From the NCBI RefSeq assembly GCF_002900965.1, contig NZ_PJOM01000002.1:1302001-1366000 (forward strand): 64,000 nt of DNA, read 5' to 3'. Made by a program: the position numbers and the translations under genes. Shown one piece after another: positions 33,952 through 43,478 of this stretch. This stretch comes from Pseudotabrizicola formosa (GTDB lineage Bacteria > Pseudomonadota > Alphaproteobacteria > Rhodobacterales > Rhodobacteraceae). The notes beneath the pieces are model-generated. The model made no database searches and was not told the origin of the DNA. It saw only the letters and a list, made by a program, of their open reading frames with translations. Positions within the stretch are counted from its first letter, which is position 1; every line of letters begins with the position of its first letter.

Positions 33952-35388
33952 TCATGCCTTGCGCGTTGCTGTCCGCATCGTGACCAGTTCTTCGGCCATT
34001 GTCGGGTGAACCGCCACTGTTCGGTCAAAATCTTCCTTCGTGGCCCCCATTTTGACGGCAATTGCCGCCAACTGGATCATTTCGCCGGCGTCGGGTGCGA
34101 CGATGTGACATCCCAGAACCTTGCGCGTCGCCTGACTGACAATCAACTTCATCAGCACCCTTGCATCGCTGCCAGCAAAGGCGCTGCGCATCGGGCGAAA
34201 GCTGGTGCAATAGACCTCGATCGGTTCCTGCTCGCGCGCGGCCTCTTCGGTCAGGCCCACGGTGCCCAGTTCCGGCTGGGTGAACACCGCACTGGGGATC
34301 AGATCATGATCCACCGCCGTCGGCTCCCCCTCAAACACGGTGCGCACAAAGGCCATGCCTTCGCGGATCGCGACCGGGGTCAGGTTGACACGGTTGGTCA
34401 CATCGCCAATGGCATAGATCGAAGGCACCGCGGTCTGGCTGTAGTCATCCACCACGATTTCCCCGCGCCGCCCAAGGGTTACGCCAAGATCTTCAAGCCC
34501 CATATCAGCTGTGGTCGGGCGGCGCCCGGTGGCAAACAGCACCGAGTCGAAGGTCTGTTCCATGCCATTCGTGGCCTTGACCCAGACCGGACAGCCGCGC
34601 TTGCCCGACTGTGGCAACAGATCCGCAGCCGACTCCACGCCTGCCCCCATCTTGCTGGCCTCATCGGTCATCGCCGAAGCTTCGGCCATTTCCACCACAT
34701 TGGTACCCAGATGCAGCTCGATCCCCTGCGCCTTCATCGATTCAGCAATCAGCCCGCGCGCTTCATCGTCAAAGCCGCGCAGGATCTGCGCCCCGCGATA
34801 GAATTGCGTCACCTTGACGCCCAGACCGGCCAGAATGCAGGCCATCTCGCAGGCGATGAAACCCCCGCCGACGATCAGCATGGACTTGGGCAAGGTCTCC
34901 AGTTCGAAAATGTCATCCGACACCAGCCCAAGCTGCGCATTGGGCAGGTCCGGCCGCTCGGGCCAGCCACCCGTGGCGACCAGAATATGCCTGGCGGTGA
35001 CCGTTTCACCGCTGGACAGCACAACGCTATGCGCGTCGGTCAGCCGGGCCCGGGCATCATGCACCCGCACGCCCGACCCTTCCAGCAACCGGCGATACAC
35101 GCCTTCCAGCCGGTCAAGCTCCGTGTGCAGGGTTGTGCGGAACATGGACCAGTCAAAGGTGCCATCGGCAATATCCCAGCCATAGGCCCGCGCTTCAGCC
35201 GGCATCTCCCGGAAGCCGGAGGCAAAAACCATCAGCTTTTTGGGCACACAGCCCCGGATCACGCAAGTGCCGCCAAGGCGGCTGTCCTCGGCCAGCGCGA
35301 CCGATGCCCCGGTGGCCGCTGCCATCCGCGCCGCGCGCACGCCGCCAGAGCCCCCGCCAATGACAAACAGGTCTACATCAAAAGCCAT
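33952..35388 (-). CDS. gor: Glutathione-disulfide reductase
   Basis: 478-residue FAD/NADPH pyridine-nucleotide disulfide reductase that keeps glutathione reduced. FAD site DLFVIGGGSGGVRAAR; redox pair Cys42/Cys47 in GGTCVIRGCVPKK; NADPH-site ILIVGGGFIACEMA-like text (MLIVGGGFIACEMACI); second FAD block IYAIGDVTN; and the C-terminal active-site His in TVAVHPTMAEELV. Start overlaps the rpiA stop (ATGA). Confidence 0.94.
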   Translation of the reverse strand: MAFDVDLFVIGGGSGGVRAARMAAATGASVALAEDSRLGGTCVIRGCVPKKLMVFASGFREMPAEARAYGWDIADGTFDWSMFRTTLHTELDRLEGVYRRLLEGSGVRVHDARARLTDAHSVVLSSGETVTARHILVATGGWPERPDLPNAQLGLVSDDIFELETLPKSMLIVGGGFIACEMACILAGLGVKVTQFYRGAQILRGFDDEARGLIAESMKAQGIELHLGTNVVEMAEASAMTDEASKMGAGVESAADLLPQSGKRGCPVWVKATNGMEQTFDSVLFATGRRPTTADMGLEDLGVTLGRRGEIVVDDYSQTAVPSIYAIGDVTNRVNLTPVAIREGMAFVRTVFEGEPTAVDHDLIPSAVFTQPELGTVGLTEEAAREQEPIEVYCTSFRPMRSAFAGSDARVLMKLIVSQATRKVLGCHIVAPDAGEMIQLAAIAVKMGATKEDFDRTVAVHPTMAEELVTMRTATRKA

Positions 35389-36173
35389 CAGTCGAGATCC
35401 GCGAATATGTTTGAGGTTGGCACGAATTCCACGCGATCTTCCTCGATCTCTCCCGAGTTGACGTCGCGCACCGTCACCCGGCCATCGGCATGGCCGATCA
35501 CCACGATGTCGCAGATGTCGATGAACAACCCATTTTCCACGACACCCGGGATCTGATTCAACACCAGCGCCAACTGGCGCGGATTGCCGATCCGTTTCAG
35601 ATGCAGGTCAAGAATGTAATTCGACTCATCCGTCACCAGCGGTGCCGCCCCGTTCATCCGCAAGGTCACGTCGCGGTTCAGCACATCGAGCGAGACCAGG
35701 GTTTCTTCGACCAAGGCCTTGGTGGTCTGCCAGCCGAACGGGATCACCTCGACCGGCAGGGGAAAGGCGCCCAGCTGGGTGACATCCTTGGCGGCATCCG
35801 CAATGACGATCATCTGATCCGACGCGGTGGCGACGATCTTTTCCTGCAACAGCGCCGCCCCGCCACCCTTGATCAGGTTCAGATTGCCGTCAAATTCATC
35901 CGCGCCGTCAATGGTCAGATCCAGCCACTTCGCCTCATCCAGCGTGGTGATCGGCACGCCCAGCTGCGTGGCAAGCTGCGCCGTCCGGCTGGATGTCGGC
36001 ACACCCACCACGCGCAAGCCTTCTTCGCGGATGCGTTCGGCCAGGCAGCGCACCATCCAGGCCGCGGTCGACCCGGTGCCAAGCCCCAGTTTCATCCCGT
36101 CCTCGACAAAATCGGTGGCGCGCTTGGCGGCCAGAAATTTGGCCTTGTCAATGGGCGAGAGGTCGGCAGCCAT
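35388..36173 (-). CDS. rpiA: Ribose-5-phosphate isomerase A
   Basis: Pentose phosphate enzyme interconverting ribose-5-P and ribulose-5-P. 261 residues from ATG 36173 (AGGGAA upstream; the longer frame adds ten unrelated residues). Blocks: LGLGTGSTAAWMV, VGVPTSSRTAQLA, LDLTIDGADEFDGNLNLIKGGGAALLQEKIVA with catalytic Asp/Glu, and the C-terminal GVVENGLFIDICDIVVIG. First gene of an rpiA-gor pair. Confidence 0.95.
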   Translation of the reverse strand: MAADLSPIDKAKFLAAKRATDFVEDGMKLGLGTGSTAAWMVRCLAERIREEGLRVVGVPTSSRTAQLATQLGVPITTLDEAKWLDLTIDGADEFDGNLNLIKGGGAALLQEKIVATASDQMIVIADAAKDVTQLGAFPLPVEVIPFGWQTTKALVEETLVSLDVLNRDVTLRMNGAAPLVTDESNYILDLHLKRIGNPRQLALVLNQIPGVVENGLFIDICDIVVIGHADGRVTVRDVNSGEIEEDRVEFVPTSNIFADLD

Positions 36174-36417
36174 GGGCGATTCCCTGTGAATGAAGCGGGG
36201 CAACTGCCCGCGTTATAGGGAAAGCGGCCCGCAGGTGCGAGGGTGAATTGCCCGCCAGCCTGCCACAATCCCGGCGCAGGCGGCGCAGATCCCGCGCGCA
36301 TCACCCTGCCGCCACCACCGCTGGCCCATGCCGCAGACGCGCGCGCAATGTCGCTTTCGTCTGGTGAAACGCGGGCATTCCGGCGCACAATGCCGCATCA
36401 GTGCAAAGGGATGGCGC

Positions 36418-37797
36418 ATGTTCTTGTCGGTCTTTGATATGTTCAAGGTGGGGATCGGCCCGTCCAGCAGCCATACCATGGGCCCGATGGTGGCGGCGGC
36501 GCGGTTTCTGGACCGTTTGCGCGCCTCGCCGTTTCAGGCACATGGGCTGCGCGCCTCGCTGCATGGCAGTCTGGCCTTTACCGGCGTGGGCCATGCGACA
36601 GATCGCGCCACCATCCTGGGCCTCGCGGGGTTTGTGCCCGAAACCTATGATGCAGAACGGGCTGACGCCACGCTGGACGCGATCAGGCAAAGCCACCAGA
36701 TCACCCCGCCCGGCCTGACGGCGCTGCACTTCGACCCTGGCGCGGATCTGGCCTTCGACTACGGCCCTGCCCTGCCCGGCCATGCCAATGGCCTGATCCT
36801 GCGCGCCACCGATGCGCAAGGCGATGTGATCCTGCAGGAAACCTATTATTCCATCGGCGGCGGCTTTGTCCTGACGGCAGAGGAACTTGCCGCCAATGCC
36901 TCTGACAAGAAAAAGCCCCGTGCCGACGTGCCCTACCCGTTCGAGACCGCCGCCGAAATGCTGGCCATGGCCAAGGACAGCGGTCTGTCCATCGCCGGGA
37001 TGAAACGCGCCAATGAGCTGCGTTTCCGCTCCGCCGCAGAGCTTGACCGTGGCATCGTCCGACTGTGGGAGGTGATGAGTGCCTGTATCGACCGCGGCAT
37101 GGCAGGCAGCGGCATTCTGCCCGGCGGGCTCAAGGTGCGCCGCCGCGCCAAGGGCATCCATGACCAGCTTCTGGCCGAACGCGGGCTGAACATGCAGGCC
37201 CCGCACACGATCAACGACTGGATGAGCCTGTACGCCATGGCGGTGAATGAGGAAAACGCCGCCGGGGGCCAGGTGGTCACCGCCCCCACCAATGGCGCGG
37301 CAGGCGTGGTGCCTGCGGTGATCCGCTACTGGCTGGACCATGTGCCGGGGGCATCCCCGTCGCGCATCGCCGATTTCCTGCTGACCGCCGCCGCCATCGG
37401 TGGCCTCTGCAAGCACAACGCCAGCATCTCGGGCGCGGAATGCGGCTGTCAGGCCGAGGTGGGCAGCGCCGCCGCCATGGGCGCGGCCGGCCTGTGCGCC
37501 GTGCTGGGCGGCACCCCGGAACAGGTGGAAAACGCGGCCGAAATCGCGCTGGAACATCACCTTGGCATGACCTGTGACCCGGTCAAGGGGCTGGTGCAGG
37601 TGCCCTGCATCGAACGCAATGGGCTGGGTGCCATCAAGGCGGTCTCTGCCGCCTCGCTGTCGATGCGCGGCGACGGGCAGCATCTGGTCAGCCTTGATGC
37701 CTGTATCGAGACCATGCGCCAGACCGGCCGCGACATGCATGAGAAGTACAAGGAAACCTCGCTGGGCGGGCTGGCGGTGAACGTGCCCAACTGCTAG
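36418..37797 (+). CDS. sdaA: L-serine ammonia-lyase (single-chain, [4Fe-4S])
   Basis: Deaminates L-serine to pyruvate. 459 residues with the N-terminal beta domain (VFDMFKVGIGPSSSHTMGPM) fused to the catalytic alpha domain. Cluster cysteines appear in GLCKHNASISGAECGCQAEVG and MTCDPVKGLVQVPCIERN. Start ATG 36418 was chosen for family match. Upstream 36174-36417 is non-coding with no clear signal. A hairpin follows the stop. Confidence 0.95.
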   Translation: MFLSVFDMFKVGIGPSSSHTMGPMVAAARFLDRLRASPFQAHGLRASLHGSLAFTGVGHATDRATILGLAGFVPETYDAERADATLDAIRQSHQITPPGLTALHFDPGADLAFDYGPALPGHANGLILRATDAQGDVILQETYYSIGGGFVLTAEELAANASDKKKPRADVPYPFETAAEMLAMAKDSGLSIAGMKRANELRFRSAAELDRGIVRLWEVMSACIDRGMAGSGILPGGLKVRRRAKGIHDQLLAERGLNMQAPHTINDWMSLYAMAVNEENAAGGQVVTAPTNGAAGVVPAVIRYWLDHVPGASPSRIADFLLTAAAIGGLCKHNASISGAECGCQAEVGSAAAMGAAGLCAVLGGTPEQVENAAEIALEHHLGMTCDPVKGLVQVPCIERNGLGAIKAVSAASLSMRGDGQHLVSLDACIETMRQTGRDMHEKYKETSLGGLAVNVPNC

Positions 37798-37806
37798 GCG
37801 GGGCGC

Positions 37807-37823
37807 GGGGGGCCTCGCCCCCC
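37807..37823. terminator. Hairpin between convergent sdaA and FAD-oxidase genes
   Basis: GGGGGG (37807-37812) and CCCCCC (37818-37823) pair around a five-base loop, ten bases after the sdaA stop and eight before the end of the opposing gene. Possible bidirectional terminator without a T-run. Confidence 0.4.
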
Positions 37824-37830
37824 TCTGCCC

Positions 37831-39240
37831 TCAGCCGCGCAGCACTGCGCCGGGGTTCATGATGCCCAGAGGGTCCAGCGCAGCCTTGATCGCCCGCATT
37901 GCCGCCAGCTTGGCCGGATCGCCATAGCGTTCCAGATCAGCGACCTTCAGCCGCCCGATGCCATGTTCGGCGCTGACCGATCCGCCAAGGTCATGCACGA
38001 TGTCATGCACGCAGGCCTTGATCGCGTCACGCTGATGATCATGGTCGCGCCGCGTACGGCCCGGCATCGGGAAGACGTTGAAATGCAGGTTGCCATCGCC
38101 CAGATGGCCAAAGCAGTTGATCCGCCAGTCGCCCAGCTTTGCCAGGGCCGCGTGTGCGCGTGGGATGAAGCCGGGAACCTCCGACAGCGGCAGGCTGATG
38201 TCATGGCTCGACACGGCCCCAATGCGGCGGTTGGCTTCGGGAATGCTTTCGCGGATGCGCCATAGGCTGGCGGCCTGCGCCGCCGATGTGGCGATCACCC
38301 CGTCCAGCACCAGCCCCGCCTCTGCCGCCTGCGCGTAAAGGCCCGCCATCGCCTCTTCCGGGGCCACGCCCTGCGGCAGGCCCAGCTCGATCAGCACTGA
38401 CCAGTCCGGAATGGGTGAGAGCGGCACCGTCACCTCGGGCAGTGTCTGCGCCAGAAAATCATAGCCCATCCGGTGGATCAGCTCGAAGGCCGAGATCAGC
38501 CCCGCCAGCTCGCCTTCGGCCAAGGCCAGCAACTCCAGCGCCGCCTGCGGCGAGGGCACCGCCAGCAGCGCCACCACGCAGGCGGCGGGTTTGGGAAACA
38601 GGCGCAAGCTGGCGGCGGTGATCACACCCAAAGTCCCCTCGGACCCGATCAGCAGATGGCGCAGGTCATAGCCGGTGTTGTCCTTGCGCAGCCGCTTCAA
38701 GCCGTTGAAAACACTGCCATCGGGCAGCACCGCCTCCAGCCCCAGACACAGGTCGCGCGCATTGCCGTAGCGCAAGACGTTCAGCCCGCCCGCATTTGCC
38801 GCCAGATTGCCGCCAATCCGGGCCGAGCCTTCCGATGCCAGCGACAAAGGAAAGATCCGGCCCAGCCGGTCGGCCTGTGCCTGAACCTCCGCAAGGATCA
38901 TCCCGGCCTCGACCACCAGCACATTTTCGGCGCCATAAGCCCCCCGCACCCGGTTCATCCGCTCCAGCGACAGGATTAGCGGGGCGGGGCCCTGCGCCAT
39001 CACCTGCCCGCCCACCAGCCCGGTGCCGCCGCCCATGGGAACAATGCCGATGCGGGCCTGCGCGCAAGCGGCCACAATGGCAGCCACTTCGCTGGTGCTG
39101 CGGGGGCAGGCCACCGCCCCCGCCTGCCCACGCCAGCGCCCGCGCGGTTCTTCCACATCCTGCGGGGCCACGGCGCGCAGCAGGCCGGGATGCGCCATGT
39201 CCAGCGCAGACAACAGATCGGGGGTGCAGGGGTTCAGCAT
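37831..39240 (-). CDS. FAD-linked 2-hydroxyacid dehydrogenase (D-2-hydroxyglutarate/D-lactate/GlcD-like)
   Basis: 469-residue PCMH-type flavoprotein. The FAD domain has IVPMGGGTGLVGGQV and SEGSARIGGNLAANAGG, LIGSEGTLGVITAA. The C-terminal oxidase domain has the metal/active-site motifs CFGHLGDGNLHFNV and SAEHGIGRLK, then ALDPLGIMNPG. This arrangement is shared by D-2-hydroxyglutarate dehydrogenase, D-lactate dehydrogenase and glycolate oxidase GlcD. The lack of glcE/glcF beside it favours one of the single-chain enzymes. Confidence 0.88.
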   Translation of the reverse strand: MLNPCTPDLLSALDMAHPGLLRAVAPQDVEEPRGRWRGQAGAVACPRSTSEVAAIVAACAQARIGIVPMGGGTGLVGGQVMAQGPAPLILSLERMNRVRGAYGAENVLVVEAGMILAEVQAQADRLGRIFPLSLASEGSARIGGNLAANAGGLNVLRYGNARDLCLGLEAVLPDGSVFNGLKRLRKDNTGYDLRHLLIGSEGTLGVITAASLRLFPKPAACVVALLAVPSPQAALELLALAEGELAGLISAFELIHRMGYDFLAQTLPEVTVPLSPIPDWSVLIELGLPQGVAPEEAMAGLYAQAAEAGLVLDGVIATSAAQAASLWRIRESIPEANRRIGAVSSHDISLPLSEVPGFIPRAHAALAKLGDWRINCFGHLGDGNLHFNVFPMPGRTRRDHDHQRDAIKACVHDIVHDLGGSVSAEHGIGRLKVADLERYGDPAKLAAMRAIKAALDPLGIMNPGAVLRG

Positions 39241-39343
39241 GGACGGCTCCTTTGCCCCCGGTCTACGACAGCGCGCGGCGCAAGAAAACCCGCTCTTGCC
39301 GCCAGCGCGCCACCCTCATGACCGCCGCCCGCACCGCGGCGCG

Positions 39344-40153
39344 TCAGTTGATCCCCTCGGGCAACAGAACCATGATCGTGGGCCGCCCCGGCAGATTGCG
39401 CAGCGACACGTCCAGCGAGGACATCCCGGTTTCCACAACCTCGAATTCGGTTTTCATCGTGTCCAGAAACCCCGCCAGCGAGGCCCCCGAAAACCAGTGC
39501 ATCGGAATCACGATGGACGAGCGCAAGCGCCGCACCACTTCGCTCATCTCCGACACGGCCATGGTATAGCCACCATCCACTGGCACCATCACCACATCCA
39601 ACCGCCCGATGCTGGCGTATTGCGCCTCGTCAGGGGCATGGTGCAGATGGCCCAGATGGCCGATGCACAGCCCCCCGGCCTCGAACACAAAGATCGAATT
39701 GCCATTCGCCCGCGCGCCGTCGCCCCAGCGCGACCGCACATCGGTGGGCACATTGCGCACCAGCATGGCCCCCAGATCCAGCTCGTGCTGCGCCGGTCCC
39801 GCTGCATCGGCCCAGCCCTGCAACACGTTGGGAATGCGCGGATCGGGGTTGGCGGTCCAATGGCTGGAATGGGCATTGTTCATCGTCACCACATCAGGCA
39901 CCCAATCGGCCATGCCGGTGTAGCCGGTGAAATCGGTCACCGCCGTCTTGCCGCCCGAGGCAATCGCGAAACTGGAATGGGCGATGTAATGAATGCGCAC
40001 CTGATCCTGCGCCAGATCGGGGGCAAAGCTGGCGGGCATCACCTGGGCAATCCCTTGCGCCACGGCAAAGCAATGCGACGGGATGCGCTCTTGTGCCAGC
40101 GCGGGCACAGCGGTCGTCACCAACAGCAAGGCGGGCAGGATCGGCAAACGCAT
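39344..40153 (-). CDS. Exported MBL-fold (UlaG-like) protein with an altered metal motif
   Basis: 269 residues with a signal peptide (ending near AVPALAQE). The fold follows the UlaG-like metallo-beta-lactamase pattern: VRIHYIAHSSFAI with TAVTDF, the metal-motif segment VVTMNNAHSSHW, FEAGGLCIGHLGHLHH, DVVMVPVDGGYTM and IVIPMHWFSG. In the usual HxHxDH motif the first His is Asn and the Asp is Ser (N-A-H-S-S-H), so metal content may be reduced or different. Periplasmic location is predicted. Substrate unknown. Confidence 0.82.
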   Translation of the reverse strand: MRLPILPALLLVTTAVPALAQERIPSHCFAVAQGIAQVMPASFAPDLAQDQVRIHYIAHSSFAIASGGKTAVTDFTGYTGMADWVPDVVTMNNAHSSHWTANPDPRIPNVLQGWADAAGPAQHELDLGAMLVRNVPTDVRSRWGDGARANGNSIFVFEAGGLCIGHLGHLHHAPDEAQYASIGRLDVVMVPVDGGYTMAVSEMSEVVRRLRSSIVIPMHWFSGASLAGFLDTMKTEFEVVETGMSSLDVSLRNLPGRPTIMVLLPEGIN

Positions 40154-40238
40154 CGGGCACCTCCGGGGTTGAACCCTAATGGTAGCACGGCTTGCCGCTG
40201 CGTCAGCCTTGGCGCATGTTCACGCTTTCGTCAGGCGG

Positions 40239-40823
40239 TCAGCCCACATCGGTCCGGCCGCGCCGGTCAGCGCGCAGGGCCGAATACAGCACATGATTGC
40301 GCCAGCGCCCGTTGATCTGCAGATAGCTTTGCGCGACGCCCTCATATTTGAAGCCGGTCTTTTCCAGCACCCCGCGCGAGGCCGCATTTTCCGGCAGGCA
40401 GGCGGCTTCCACCCGGCTCAGGTCCAGCGTGGCAAAGGCATGGTGCACCACCGCCAGAATCGCTTCGCGCATATAGCCGCGGCGGCTGAACGGCTCGCCC
40501 ACCCAATAGCCGATGGTGGCGCATTGCGCCGGGCCGCGCCGGATATTGTCCAGCGTGATTGCGCCCAGCAATTGCTGGTCCTGGCGCCGGATCAGCAGGA
40601 AGGGCACCGCCGTGCCCTGCGCCTCGGCCCGCTGCGCCCAGTAGACCCGGTTGGTGAACGACCGCCGCGACAGATGGTCGGCGGACCAGACCGGCTCCCA
40701 CGGGGTCAGGAACCCCGCACTGCTTTCGCGCAGGTCCGCCCAGGCCCGCCAATCGCCATGCGCGGGCAGGCGCAGGGTCATGCGCTCTGTCTCCAGCTTG
40801 GGGCGCCGGCGGAACGGCAACAT
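40239..40823 (-). CDS. GNAT acetyltransferase, RimJ/RimL type
   Basis: 194-residue N-acetyltransferase. Acetyl-CoA fold blocks: TERMTLRLPAHGDWRAWADLR, QLLGAITLDNIRRGPAQCATIGYWVGEPFSRRGYMREA (with the R-G-Y variant of the CoA loop) and RVEAACLPENAASRGVLEKTGFKYEG. RimJ-like enzymes acetylate ribosomal or other protein N-termini; target not known here. Start overlaps the M16 peptidase stop (ATGA), so it belongs to the thrC-M16 unit. Confidence 0.9.
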   Translation of the reverse strand: MLPFRRRPKLETERMTLRLPAHGDWRAWADLRESSAGFLTPWEPVWSADHLSRRSFTNRVYWAQRAEAQGTAVPFLLIRRQDQQLLGAITLDNIRRGPAQCATIGYWVGEPFSRRGYMREAILAVVHHAFATLDLSRVEAACLPENAASRGVLEKTGFKYEGVAQSYLQINGRWRNHVLYSALRADRRGRTDVG

Positions 40824-42082
40824 CAGGCGGCAAGCCGGTCGCGCAGGGCCTCCAGACCGGGGGCCTTTGCCACCGGACCATACATGGCCAGCGCCGTCTT
40901 CGCGCCCGCCAACTCGGCGGCAAAGCGGCGCACATCGGCCATGTTGACCGCGTCGATCCTGGCCACCGCCTCTTCGGGCGTCGGCACCCGGCCCCAGACC
41001 GCCAGCAGCCGCGCATTGCGCTCGGCCCGGTTCGACGGGCTCTCCAGCCCCATCAGCAACCCGGCTTTCAGCTGCGCGCGGGCGCGGGCCACCTCGGCCT
41101 CGGTCATGTCTTCGGCGGCGCGCTTCATCTCATCCACGGTCAGCTGGGTCAGCGCCGCGATCTCCTCCTTTGAGGTCCCGGCATAGATCGTGATCGACCC
41201 GGTATCTTCATAGGCCCCCGATTGCGCAAAGATCGAATAGCACAACCCCCGCTCTTCGCGGATCTTCTGGAACAGGCGGCTGGACATGCCCCCCCCCATC
41301 GTCATCGCATAGACCTGCGCGGTATAAACGTCAGGGTGGCGATAGCCAGGCGCTTCCAGCGACAGGGCGAAATGCACCTGTTCCAGTTTTTTCACCTCGC
41401 GCCGCTCGCCGCCGATAAAGGCGGCGGGTTCCACCACGCTGATGCCGCGGGCCGCCAGATGGCCGAAAATCTCACGCGCCTGATGCACGATCGACTCGTG
41501 ATCCACCCCGCCCGAAGCCGACAAGATCATCTGATCGGGCGCGTAATGCTGGCCGACAAAGCCGCGCAGATCTTCGGCAGTAAAGCTGCTCACCCGCTCG
41601 GACGGCCCCAGAATCGTGCGGCCGAACGGCTGATCAGGGTAGCTCACCTCCTGCAACCAGTCGAAGATGATGTCATCGGGCGTGTCCAGCGCCTGCCCGA
41701 TTTCCTGCAAGATCACATGGCGTTCGGTCTCGATTTCCTTGGGGTCAAACACCGGATTCAGCACGATGTCGGAAATCACATCCAGCGCCAGCGGCACATC
41801 GGCCACCAGACAGCGGGCGTAATAGGCGGTCATTTCCTTGGACGTATAGGCATTGATATAGCCGCCCACATCCTCGATTTCCTCGGCAATCTGCAGGGAC
41901 GTGCGCTTTGCCGTGCCCTTGAATGCCATGTGTTCCAGAAAATGCGCGATACCGTTCTGGGCGGCGGTCTCATGCCGCCCGCCTGCCATGACCCAGATCC
42001 CGACCGAGGCAGATTGCAGCCCCGGCATATGTTCGGTGACGATCTTCAGGCCATTGGGCAGGGTCGAGATTTGCAGACTCAA
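40823..42082 (-). CDS. M16 family zinc peptidase (processing-peptidase-like)
   Basis: 419-residue insulinase/MPP family protein. The inverted zinc motif is HFLEHMAFKGT (HxxEH) with the downstream Glu in the EIEDVGGYINAYTSKE region. The C-terminal half is the non-catalytic M16 domain with GGGMSSRLFQKIREERGLCYSI. Soluble, cytoplasmic by sequence. Related alphaproteobacterial enzymes resemble the beta subunit of mitochondrial processing peptidase. Coupled to thrC by ATGA overlap. Confidence 0.93.
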   Translation of the reverse strand: MSLQISTLPNGLKIVTEHMPGLQSASVGIWVMAGGRHETAAQNGIAHFLEHMAFKGTAKRTSLQIAEEIEDVGGYINAYTSKEMTAYYARCLVADVPLALDVISDIVLNPVFDPKEIETERHVILQEIGQALDTPDDIIFDWLQEVSYPDQPFGRTILGPSERVSSFTAEDLRGFVGQHYAPDQMILSASGGVDHESIVHQAREIFGHLAARGISVVEPAAFIGGERREVKKLEQVHFALSLEAPGYRHPDVYTAQVYAMTMGGGMSSRLFQKIREERGLCYSIFAQSGAYEDTGSITIYAGTSKEEIAALTQLTVDEMKRAAEDMTEAEVARARAQLKAGLLMGLESPSNRAERNARLLAVWGRVPTPEEAVARIDAVNMADVRRFAAELAGAKTALAMYGPVAKAPGLEALRDRLAA

Positions 42083-43464
42083 GATGCGATCCTTTCGCGG
42101 ATCAGGGATTGAAGACGTGCCAGATCATTGGGCACACGGGTCAACCGCTCGCGCCGGTCGAACAGGTCGGCCATGCGGGCGGGCAAGGCGGGGCGTTGGC
42201 CAATGGCATCTAGCACCGCATCGGGGAACTTGGCCGGATGCGCCGTGGCCAGCGTGATCATCGGCGTGCTGCCCAGATAGTCATTCGCCACCTTCACGCC
42301 AACGGCCGAATGCGGGCAAAGCACCTCGCCGGTGCGCACATATTCGCGGGTGATGGTGGCGGTGGTTTCTTCCTCGGAACAGCGGCCCGAGGCAAAGGTG
42401 GAACGCAAGCTTTCCAACGCCCCTTGGCTAATATGGAAGCCGCCCGCTTTCAATTCGTCCATCAGCTGCGCCACGGCATTGCCATCGCGACCGTAAGCAT
42501 CAAACAGCGCGCGTTCGAAGTTGGAGCTGACCTGAATGTCCATCGACGGGCTGATCGAGGGTTTCACCCCGTCTTTGGTGTAGTCACCCGAGGTCAGTGC
42601 GCGGTGCAGGATGTCATTGTGGTTGGTGGCGACCACCAGCCGCTCGATCGGCAGGCCCATCTGGCGCGCGATGTATCCGGCGAAAATATCGCCGAAATTG
42701 CCGGTGGGCACGGTAAAGCTGACAGCGCGGTGCGGCGCGCCCAAGGACACGGCAGAGGAGAAGTAATAGACCACCTGCGCCAGAACCCGCGCCCAGTTGA
42801 TGCTGTTCACCCCCGCCAGCCGCACGCCATCACGGAAGGCGAAATCGTTGAACATATCCTTCACACGGGCCTGGCAATCATCGAAATCGCCGTCCATGGC
42901 CAGTGCATGCACATTGTCTTCCACCGCCGTGGTCATCTGGCGGCGCTGCACCTCTGACACCCGGCCATGCGGGTAAAGGATGAACAGATCCACATTGGCC
43001 AGCCCGCGAAACGCCTCCATCGCCGCCGATCCGGTATCACCTGATGTGGCCCCCACAATGGTGATCCGCGCGCCAGTTTTCGCCAATGCCGCCTGCATCA
43101 TCTGGCCGATCAGCTGCATGGCGAAATCCTTGAACGCCAGCGTCGGGCCGTGAAACAGCTCCAGCAGGAAATGGTTCGGCCCCATCTGCACCAGCGGCGC
43201 GCGGGCCAGGTGGCCGAACGGCTTGTAGGCCGCCGCCAGCAGGCCACGGAATTCATCATCCCCAAAGGTATCGCCCAGATAGGGGCGCATCACCCGGAAG
43301 GCGATCTCCTCATAGGACAGACCCGCAAGCGCCGCGATCTCGTCATGGCTCATGGTCGGAATGGTCTGCGGCACATAAAGGCCCCCATCGCGGGCAAGGC
43401 CGGTCATCATCGCTTCGCCAAAGCCAAGAACCGGGGCGGAGCCGCGCGTAGAGATGTATTGCAT
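42079..43464 (-). CDS. thrC: Threonine synthase
   Basis: PLP enzyme converting O-phosphohomoserine to threonine. 461 residues from ATG 43464 (MQYISTRGSAPVLGFGEAMM). The lysine that binds PLP is in FHGPTLAFKDFAMQLIGQ, and the phosphate loop in GATSGDTGSAA; VPTGNFGDIFAGYIAR is also typical. It follows SURF1 by 14 bases and precedes the M16 peptidase, the same order as known from Paracoccus cox loci as I recall them. Confidence 0.95.
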   Translation of the reverse strand: MQYISTRGSAPVLGFGEAMMTGLARDGGLYVPQTIPTMSHDEIAALAGLSYEEIAFRVMRPYLGDTFGDDEFRGLLAAAYKPFGHLARAPLVQMGPNHFLLELFHGPTLAFKDFAMQLIGQMMQAALAKTGARITIVGATSGDTGSAAMEAFRGLANVDLFILYPHGRVSEVQRRQMTTAVEDNVHALAMDGDFDDCQARVKDMFNDFAFRDGVRLAGVNSINWARVLAQVVYYFSSAVSLGAPHRAVSFTVPTGNFGDIFAGYIARQMGLPIERLVVATNHNDILHRALTSGDYTKDGVKPSISPSMDIQVSSNFERALFDAYGRDGNAVAQLMDELKAGGFHISQGALESLRSTFASGRCSEEETTATITREYVRTGEVLCPHSAVGVKVANDYLGSTPMITLATAHPAKFPDAVLDAIGQRPALPARMADLFDRRERLTRVPNDLARLQSLIRERIAS

Positions 43465-43478
43465 CACAAAGCCTGTCT

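Noticed and set aside
36174-36417. Possible extra gene or leader in the 244-base gap before sdaA
   Set aside because: Short frames there have no ribosome site or motif and no hairpin with a T-run; I see nothing supportable.
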